Positions 58,763-64,000 of a DNA stretch of 64,000 nt are shown here, piece by piece. The notes under the pieces were generated by a model, which was given only the letters and a program-made list of their open reading frames with translations, searched no databases and had not been told where the DNA came from. Origin of the DNA: Candidatus Dormiibacterota bacterium (GTDB lineage: Bacteria; Chloroflexota; Dormibacteria; Dormibacterales; Dormibacteraceae); the NCBI GenBank assembly GCA_003169845.1, contig PNAG01000028.1, positions 207,490 through 271,489 on the forward strand, written 5' to 3'. Numbering within the stretch: the first letter of the stretch is position 1; each line of letters begins with the position of its first letter. The position numbers and the translations under genes are program-made.

Positions 58763-59488
58763 ATGACCGACGTCTCCGTGAAGACGCACAAGGCCCTAGC
58801 TGACATCAGCCGCTTCCGGATTCTCGAGGAGCTGCGTGGGCAGGGCCCTCTCGACTCGCGCGAGCTCGGGAGTTTGGTCGGGCTCCACCCCAACACCGTC
58901 CGCTCGCATGTCGACCAGCTCATCGAGGTGGGCCTGGTCCGCGCCGTGACTGCGCCGGCCAATGGTCGCGGGCGCCCGCGCGTCCTTTATGAGGCGATCG
59001 CGGATTCCACCTCAGTGCAACAAGGCGGTTACCGACTTCTGGCCCAGATCCTGGCCAGCTATCTCGCCAGCACCGACCAGCCGCAGGCAGTCGCCGAGAG
59101 CGCAGGCCGCGCCTGGGGCGGCTACCTGACCGAAAAACCGCAGCCGTTCAGTGGGATCTCGGCCGATGAAGCCACGCAGAAGGTGGTTGACCTCTTCGAC
59201 CAGCTTGGATTCATGCCCGAGGCCGTGGAGGAATCCGCGGAGCGCAAGATCCTGCTGCACCATTGTCCCTTCCGAGAGGTGGCGGAGTCGAATCAGAGAG
59301 TCGTGTGCGCCGTCCACCTGGGCATGTTGAAGGGCGCGCTGGCGGAGATGGGTGCCCCGCTGCAGGCCACCCGGCTGGAGCCCTTCGTGAAGCCCACCCT
59401 ATGCATCGCCCACCTTCGAGGAGGCGCCGCTGCGCGACCGTCAGGAGGTATCCGCCTTGCACGTTCAAGACATCCAGCCATCGCCTGA
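58763..59488 (+). CDS. HTH regulator with putative Cys/His Fe-S site (SufR/ArsR-like)
   Basis: ATG at 58763 is set by the -10 box; the track ORF starts 68 codons earlier. 241 aa: winged HTH ADISRFRILEELRGQGPLDS, VGLHPNTVRSHVDQLIEVGL, wing GRGRPRVLYEA. The C-terminal half has ILLHHCPFREVAESNQ, VVCAVHLGMLKGALAEMG and PTLCIAHL: three Cys with nearby His, the layout of iron-sulfur sensing SufR-type regulators. Divergent from the oxidase genes, it probably regulates them in response to redox state or NO (inference). The last about 25 residues overlap the next gene and look unstructured. Confidence 0.82.
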   Translation: MTDVSVKTHKALADISRFRILEELRGQGPLDSRELGSLVGLHPNTVRSHVDQLIEVGLVRAVTAPANGRGRPRVLYEAIADSTSVQQGGYRLLAQILASYLASTDQPQAVAESAGRAWGGYLTEKPQPFSGISADEATQKVVDLFDQLGFMPEAVEESAERKILLHHCPFREVAESNQRVVCAVHLGMLKGALAEMGAPLQATRLEPFVKPTLCIAHLRGGAAARPSGGIRLARSRHPAIA

Positions 59489-59624
59489 CCCCGAGTTCAT
59501 CGAGTGCCCACGATGCGGGCAGCCGGTGCTCATGGACAACCTGTCATGGCAATGGAACGAGTGGGCTCAGCTCTGCCGGTGTGAGTCGTGCGGCTCCTTC
59601 GAGGCCGGCTGCCATGCACTTTGA
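59457..59624 (+). CDS. Zinc-ribbon microprotein
   Basis: Not in the ORF track (55 aa). TTG at 59457 has AGGAGGT 8 nt upstream, an optimal ribosome site. The product has two Cys knuckles, ECPRCGQP and CRCESCGSF, plus an aromatic stretch LSWQWNEWAQ. A four-Cys zinc ribbon (or rubredoxin-like iron site) is likely. It overlaps the regulator by 32 nt and the next gene by 11 nt, so it is translationally embedded in this operon. Confidence 0.75.
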   Translation: MHVQDIQPSPDPEFIECPRCGQPVLMDNLSWQWNEWAQLCRCESCGSFEAGCHAL

Positions 59625-60288
59625 CGACCCAGTCCCAACGCCGATTCCCGACCTGCAGGGTCTGCCTGCAACGACCCAGAGAATCCTCGACACCGTGCGG
59701 CAGATCACTCGGGACCTTACTGAAATTCCGGCGCGTGTCTTCACGTCAAGGCTGGAGGGCTTGATCGACGAGCTGGTCTCGAGCCTGGTGCCACTCATGG
59801 CCGCCGAGGAACGCGTTCTGTGCCACAGGGTAGACCGCGCTCTTGGTGACCCAATGAGAGAAGACCACCGGGAGATACGCCGATTAATCGAACGGTTGAG
59901 CATGCTGTCGGAGGGTCTCGAGCGGCGCTCCCGCCGCGCGACCAAAATCGAGCAGGTACTGCTGACGGCTCTGCAGCAAATGACGATCGCCCTGGACGCC
60001 CTGCGCACTCACCAACAGGCGGCCCTACGCCATCTCAGTGACACTTTGCCGCTTGACGAGCAGGCGCGTCTTGCAGCGACGTTGGAGGCAGCCGCACTCG
60101 ACGCTCGCGAACAGACGATGTTGATCTTCCGGCCTGCAATACCGCCTACGGCCGCCCACGTACTTCGTAACCGGCCGGATCTAAACGCCGCTTACGCTGT
60201 GAGCCTGGCCGAGATCGAGCGGCGGGTGCATGGAGGCGCAGCTTCCAAAGGAGAAACGAACCATGTCGCAAGACCACCCTCTCGATGA
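59614..60288 (+). CDS. Hemerythrin-like helical protein
   Basis: ATG at 59614 (MHFDDPVPTP) follows the zinc-ribbon frame by overlap; the 341-aa track ORF is longer than supported. 224 aa, alpha-helical. The segments LVPLMAAEERVLCHRVDRAL, MREDHREIRRLIERLSML and LRTHQQAALRHLSDTL follow the spacing of the hemerythrin HHE bundle (E/H pairs on successive helices), although some iron ligands appear altered. A diiron oxygen/NO-binding role would fit the oxidase neighbourhood. The C-terminal about 60 residues are less structured. Confidence 0.65.
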   Translation: MHFDDPVPTPIPDLQGLPATTQRILDTVRQITRDLTEIPARVFTSRLEGLIDELVSSLVPLMAAEERVLCHRVDRALGDPMREDHREIRRLIERLSMLSEGLERRSRRATKIEQVLLTALQQMTIALDALRTHQQAALRHLSDTLPLDEQARLAATLEAAALDAREQTMLIFRPAIPPTAAHVLRNRPDLNAAYAVSLAEIERRVHGGAASKGETNHVARPPSR

Positions 60289-60676
60289 GTTGGCCGGATC
60301 GCGTCCGGCCGGCCGCATCTCGATTCCGGTCGTCACCACCAACATCGACTCCGAGCTCGCGGCGCTCCGCCGCTCGGCCTCCTACCAACGCAACGATCAC
60401 GCCTCGACCACGATCGTGAATCGACCCGGACTCGGCGTCGTTCTGGTCGCCTTGCCGAAGGGTGGGCACATGGCCAAACACCGGGCTGCACGGCCGATTG
60501 CGCTGAGGGTGTTGGAGGGCAGGGTCCGCCTCGAGCTCGGGAACCGGACGCTCGAGATGTCGTCAGGCGACCTGACCTCGCTCGCCCCGAACCTGGCCCA
60601 CGAGGTGAGCGGCGTCGAGGACAGTGCCTTCTTGCTCACGATCGGAGGCGGTGCCAGCAAGACCCCCTCCCAGTAA
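60263..60676 (+). CDS. Cupin-domain protein
   Basis: ATG at 60263 (MSQDHPLDEL) has AAAGGAG upstream and overlaps the previous gene by 26 nt. 137 aa: VNRPGLGVVLVALPKGGHMAKHRAARPIALRVLEGRV and SSGDLTSLAPNLAHEVSGVED are the two cupin motifs with metal-binding His (HMAKH, AHEV). Small single-domain cupins often bind Fe or Mn and a small ligand. Its role is not deducible; it is followed by another cupin gene. Confidence 0.83.
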   Translation: MSQDHPLDELAGSRPAGRISIPVVTTNIDSELAALRRSASYQRNDHASTTIVNRPGLGVVLVALPKGGHMAKHRAARPIALRVLEGRVRLELGNRTLEMSSGDLTSLAPNLAHEVSGVEDSAFLLTIGGGASKTPSQ

Positions 60677-60711
60677 CGATCCTCCGCCGTACTCACCGCC
60701 AAGGAGCACCC

Positions 60712-61026
60712 ATGCCGCACATCGCAGTCGCCGACGCAACCAGCGCCGTCTCGATCCAGCCCGGCGCGATCGTTTCAAAGGTGATCCACCGCGATGGCCA
60801 GTTGAACGTCACGGTGTTCGGCCTGGACGCAGGCGAGGAGCTCACCGAGCACCGGGCCTCGAGCGCCGCCATCGTCCAGGTCCTCGCCGGCCGTCTGCGG
60901 TTCACCGCCGACGGCGAGGAGCTCGATGCCGGGCCGGGGTTCTGGCTTCACATGGCGCCGGAAACGCCGCACGCGGTGGTTGCACTGGAGCCCGCCGTAA
61001 TGCTCCTCACCCTGGTCGCGCGCTGA
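60712..61026 (+). CDS. Cupin-domain protein
   Basis: 104 aa with AAGGAG 7 nt before ATG. Motif 1 NVTVFGLDAGEELTEHRASSAAIVQVLAGRL and motif 2 LDAGPGFWLHMAPETPHAVVAL contain the usual Glu/His ligand positions. Shorter than the preceding cupin but clearly related in layout; the two may act together. Separated by 35 nt, so probably in the same transcript. Confidence 0.85.
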   Translation: MPHIAVADATSAVSIQPGAIVSKVIHRDGQLNVTVFGLDAGEELTEHRASSAAIVQVLAGRLRFTADGEELDAGPGFWLHMAPETPHAVVALEPAVMLLTLVAR

Positions 61027-61136
61027 CGGCAGCGGGGGCACGCCGGTGTGGGCGAGTTAGTAACCGCGATCCACGGAATGCAATTCAGGTGGGCACGCTT
61101 CCGAGTCGATGCCGCCGGTCGGTGTACGGTTTGGGA

Positions 61137-61307
61137 GTGCCCCGCCGCAAACGCAAAGCTTCTGGACCTCAACCAACGGCGAAGCCGCAGAGCAGCGATC
61201 AGGCGCCCGGCGAAGAGGTGGTCCAAGTCAACGACCAGTACAGGGGCGGCGAGCCCGCCCCCGACATGCAGCAAGAGGAGCAGGCGCAGCACCAGACCGG
61301 GGGGTAG
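61137..61307 (+). CDS. Small hydrophilic protein, hypothetical
   Basis: A 56-codon frame starting at GTG (VPRRKRKASGPQPTAKPQSS). It has a basic start followed by an acidic, Gln/Glu-rich tail (APGEEVVQVNDQYRGGEP, then QQEEQAQHQTGG). Composition is that of a disordered protein. Competing frames here read as Arg/Ser/Pro shadow sequence, so this is the most protein-like. No family is recognised. Confidence 0.4.
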   Translation: MPRRKRKASGPQPTAKPQSSDQAPGEEVVQVNDQYRGGEPAPDMQQEEQAQHQTGG

Positions 61308-61453
61308 CCCAAATCCGGCCATGTGACCAACAATCCGTGCCGTTTTGCAGTCCGTCTCCAATTGAGAGGTCTTTGGATTTGGCTTGAGCTATCCTCGGGT
61401 GGGCGTCCGCTGTGCGCGATTTCCTTGGCGATACGCGAGGTTGGCATAGTTTG

Positions 61454-64000
61454 ATGGCCGCCACCGGGCAGGACGACCGGCATCCTGCCGCTGGCCTCAG
61501 TAGCCCTTCTGGGATAAGAGCGCAGTTCACGACAAGCGGAACCCTGCGCCGGCTGGAAGTGGCTGGTCGGAGCATTCTGCTGTACCCGGCCGACGACCTC
61601 GAGGCAGGACCGGCAAACCTCTATCTGCGGCTCAAGGGCCCGGTCGTCGAGACCACCCCGATGCTCGGACCGCAGGCGGGCGGCAGCCTGCAATGGACCG
61701 CAGAAGGTCTCGTAGTGACAGGCCTATGGCGCAATCTGGAGTACCGGGTGACTTTTCGTCTGGCCGCCGCCGTGACGGCCTGGTTCTGGCACGTCGAGGT
61801 GACCAACCGCGGACCTGATGCCATAGACGTCGACATCCTTCACACGCAAGACGTCGCCCTCGCTCCGTACGCGGCGGTGCGGACGAACGAGTACTACGTA
61901 AGCCAGTATCTCGACCTCACGCCGGTTCAAACCCAGACGGTGGGGACGGCGGTCGCGGTGCGGCAGAACATGCCAGGTCCCGCCGCCCCCTGGGTGCTCC
62001 TTGGCTGCCTGCGTGAGGGGGTCGGCTGGGGAACGGACGCCCTCCAGCTCGGACGTGCGCATTGGGCGGGGGATCCGCCTCCCGGCCTACTCGCCGACCG
62101 GCTGCCCAGCACCCGCCTGCAGCACGAGCACACCCTCGTCCTGCTGCAGGATCGGACCACCCAACTGCGCCCCGGCGAGCGGCTGACATCCGGCTTCTTC
62201 GGGATCCACAAAGCCAACCATCCGGGAGCGACGTCCGCCGCCGACGCGGTCGAGGCCGCCGAAGCTCTCCGTCAGCCAGAGGCCCGACCGCCAGAGCCTG
62301 CGGGAGCAGATGGTGCGGTTTCGGTGGTGGGGTCGCTGTTCTCATCGTCTCCAGTCCTCCACTGCCGCGACCTCGCCGACGGCGAGATCGGAGCCCTGGT
62401 GGGTTCCAGTCGACGCCACGCGGAGCGTGATGGCCGGGACATGCTCAGTTTCTTCACCGAGGACGGCACTCACGTCGTGCTGCAGGCGAAGGAACGTGCG
62501 GTGCTGCGGCCTCACGGGCACATCCTGCGCACCGGGAACGGCCTGGTGCCGGATGAGGGCAGCTTGACCTCTACGGCGTGGATGGCTGGTGTCTTTCACT
62601 CGCAGGTCACCCAGGGGCACGTGAACCTCAACCGGATGCTGTCCACGAGACGGGGCTACGTCGGGCTGCGGCGCGCCTACGGGCTGCGGGTGTTCGTGGA
62701 GGCGACTGCAGCGCCCGGGGGCTGGGTCCTGCTCGACGCGCCGAGCGCATGGGCGGTCGCCCTGGATTCCTGCCGGTGGTGGTACGGGCATGCTCAGGGG
62801 TTGATCGAGGTGGTCGTCACCGCACCCGCGGCGAAGCACGAGCTCACCCTCCAGGTTCGGGTGCGGGAGGGTGCCTCGTGCCGCCTCCTCGTCTGCGCCA
62901 ATGTGGCCCTCGGCGATGACGACGGCCAGGACCCTGACCCTCCCCCGCTATCAATCGACGCGAGCGGTGTCACGGTCCGACCGCCAGCGGGCTCGGCGAC
63001 CGCGAGTCGCTTTCCGAGCGGCTCCTTCCGGCTCTCCTGGCAAGCGGGTGCCGTCGAGCTGGTGCAGCGCGACGAGGCCCTGTTCCTGGACGGGCGATCG
63101 CACAACCTGCCTTGGCTGACAATGCGGACTCCTCCGACCCATGACCTGAGGCTCACGCTGACCGCCCATCTGGTGCCGGACGCTGATCGCGCCACCCAGG
63201 CTCTCGGCGATCCGGCTTGGCCCGAGTTCTGGCCTGGGCTGGGCGGATCCTTGCGGCTGGTCCCGCCGCCGGGCTCGCCGCTGGCTGACGAGGTGGCGCG
63301 GCTCGATGCCGTCCTACCCTGGTTCGCCCACAACGCGCTCGTGCACTACCTTTCCCCGCGCGGCCTGGAGCAGTACACGGGCGGAGGTTGGGGCACCCGT
63401 GACGTCTGCCAGGGCCCAGTCAGCCTGCTCCTCGCCCTCGACCGCATGGCGCCCCTGCGCGACCTGCTCACGCGCGTGTTCCGCGCTCAGAACGCGCGGG
63501 GCGACTGGCCCCAATGGTTCGAGTTCTACCCCCGGGAGGCAGCGCCGGGGCAGCGCGACGCCCACGGCGACGTCGTTTTCTGGCCCCTTTTGGCGCTCGG
63601 GGAGTACCTCGCAGCCAGCGGTGACCGTAGTCTCCTGGAGGAGCGTCTCCCCTACGTCGGCGACGACGGGGCGACCGCGGCCGAGCCGGTGCTCGAGCAC
63701 GTGCGCCGGGCGCTGGCCAGGATTGCGGCCGACACCGTCCCCGGCACACCCCTTCCGGCGTACGGCCTTGGGGACTGGAACGATTCTCTGCAGCCTGCGG
63801 ATCCCGCCTTGGCCGTCCGGCTTTGCTCCACCTGGACCGTGACTCTTCAGATCCACGCGTTGCGCACGCTGGCAAATGCTCTCCGTGCTGTCGGAGAGCA
63901 CGATGCAGCCGACGGAGGGACCGCTGCCACGGCCGCCGCCGCCGAGCACACGGCCGCGGAGTCTACCAAGGCGATGCGTGACCTGCTCGTACGCGACGGC
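61454..64000 (+). CDS. GH94-like glycoside phosphorylase, 3' end beyond window
   Basis: Not in the ORF track because it has no stop before the window ends; the frame is open from ATG 61454 to 64000 (849 codons). The N-terminal part is a beta-sandwich (VTNRGPDAIDVDILHTQDVA, RTNEYYVSQYLDLTPVQ). The start of the (alpha/alpha)6 catalytic barrel has EQYTGGGWGTRDVCQGPVSL, with the Asp expected to be the general acid, and then YGLGDWNDSLQP. These are hallmarks of cellobiose/laminaribiose-type phosphorylases (GH94 and relatives), which cleave beta-glucosides with phosphate. Substrate is not assigned. Some residues past the end would be needed for the phosphate site. Confidence 0.85.
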   Translation, partial: MAATGQDDRHPAAGLSSPSGIRAQFTTSGTLRRLEVAGRSILLYPADDLEAGPANLYLRLKGPVVETTPMLGPQAGGSLQWTAEGLVVTGLWRNLEYRVTFRLAAAVTAWFWHVEVTNRGPDAIDVDILHTQDVALAPYAAVRTNEYYVSQYLDLTPVQTQTVGTAVAVRQNMPGPAAPWVLLGCLREGVGWGTDALQLGRAHWAGDPPPGLLADRLPSTRLQHEHTLVLLQDRTTQLRPGERLTSGFFGIHKANHPGATSAADAVEAAEALRQPEARPPEPAGADGAVSVVGSLFSSSPVLHCRDLADGEIGALVGSSRRHAERDGRDMLSFFTEDGTHVVLQAKERAVLRPHGHILRTGNGLVPDEGSLTSTAWMAGVFHSQVTQGHVNLNRMLSTRRGYVGLRRAYGLRVFVEATAAPGGWVLLDAPSAWAVALDSCRWWYGHAQGLIEVVVTAPAAKHELTLQVRVREGASCRLLVCANVALGDDDGQDPDPPPLSIDASGVTVRPPAGSATASRFPSGSFRLSWQAGAVELVQRDEALFLDGRSHNLPWLTMRTPPTHDLRLTLTAHLVPDADRATQALGDPAWPEFWPGLGGSLRLVPPPGSPLADEVARLDAVLPWFAHNALVHYLSPRGLEQYTGGGWGTRDVCQGPVSLLLALDRMAPLRDLLTRVFRAQNARGDWPQWFEFYPREAAPGQRDAHGDVVFWPLLALGEYLAASGDRSLLEERLPYVGDDGATAAEPVLEHVRRALARIAADTVPGTPLPAYGLGDWNDSLQPADPALAVRLCSTWTVTLQIHALRTLANALRAVGEHDAADGGTAATAAAAEHTAAESTKAMRDLLVRDG

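Overview
The window is high-GC (roughly two-thirds G+C by eye), densely packed DNA with many 4-nt ATGA/GTGA/TTGA stop-start overlaps and frequent GTG and TTG starts. Several regulators appear to have leaderless promoters, with a -10 box 6-10 nt before the start codon. Lipoboxes, a two-TM CoxII with CuA, KdpFABC, SPW-repeat and CopD proteins and NarL-type systems fit an aerobic soil-type member of a high-GC Terrabacteria lineage (Actinobacteriota, Chloroflexota or Dormibacterota). The sequence alone does not decide the phylum. No rRNA, CRISPR array, transposase or integrase was seen.

Layout. 0-4.5 kb: the 3' part of a MetE-like gene, a SpoIIAA/STAS-like gene, a secreted HEISE protein, an orphan LuxR response regulator and a CHRD-like lipoprotein. 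4.58-13.9 kb: a chemosensory operon (three MCPs, CheW, a CheA-REC hybrid, CheR with TPR, and a REC-ParA/CpaE-like ATPase). 14.6-19.7 kb: a phosphorelay operon (TM peptide, HK-REC, REC, dCache-PAS-HK-REC, class III cyclase). 19.7-29.1 kb: a kdp locus with a fragmented KdpD. Two N-terminal KdpD/Usp proteins lie behind kdpC, the kinase half sits with kdpE across a divergent intergenic region, and there is an extra TM micropeptide before kdpF. 29-39.3 kb: methyltransferase, GrpB-like protein, RHH/PIN toxin-antitoxin pair, SPW protein, FtsH, MFS-MarR pair, an MFS-methyltransferase fusion, an aldo/keto reductase and Tag glycosylase. 39.3-42.5 kb: a DUF427 remnant and the modABC-regulator operon. 42.8-48.3 kb: a GNAT/acyl-CoA synthetase and a mirror-ordered DsrE-TusA-SQR-TusA-DsrE sulfur operon. 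48.5-53.3 kb: secreted proteins and a NarL-type two-component pair. 53.3-53.7 kb: a tRNA-Thr 5' half cut off by a low-GC patch carrying a small foreign-looking gene. 53.8-61.3 kb: VOC/ArsR/SRPBCC genes, CopD, a DUF1404-like protein, a heme-copper oxidase (CoxI/CoxII), a divergent Cys-rich HTH regulator, a zinc-ribbon microprotein, a hemerythrin-like protein and two cupins. 61.45-64 kb: a GH94-like phosphorylase running off the end.

The most striking unexplained signal is a three-copy regulatory module. It is a 45-nt GC-rich block with an inverted repeat and a CATGGCGAC box, then exactly 29 nt to the start codon, with CGTA at -14 to -11 in all three copies. It precedes the lipoprotein, the chemosensory operon and the phosphorelay operon. 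It looks like an alternative-sigma (ECF-type spacing), leaderless promoter plus operator that unites these signalling genes into one regulon.
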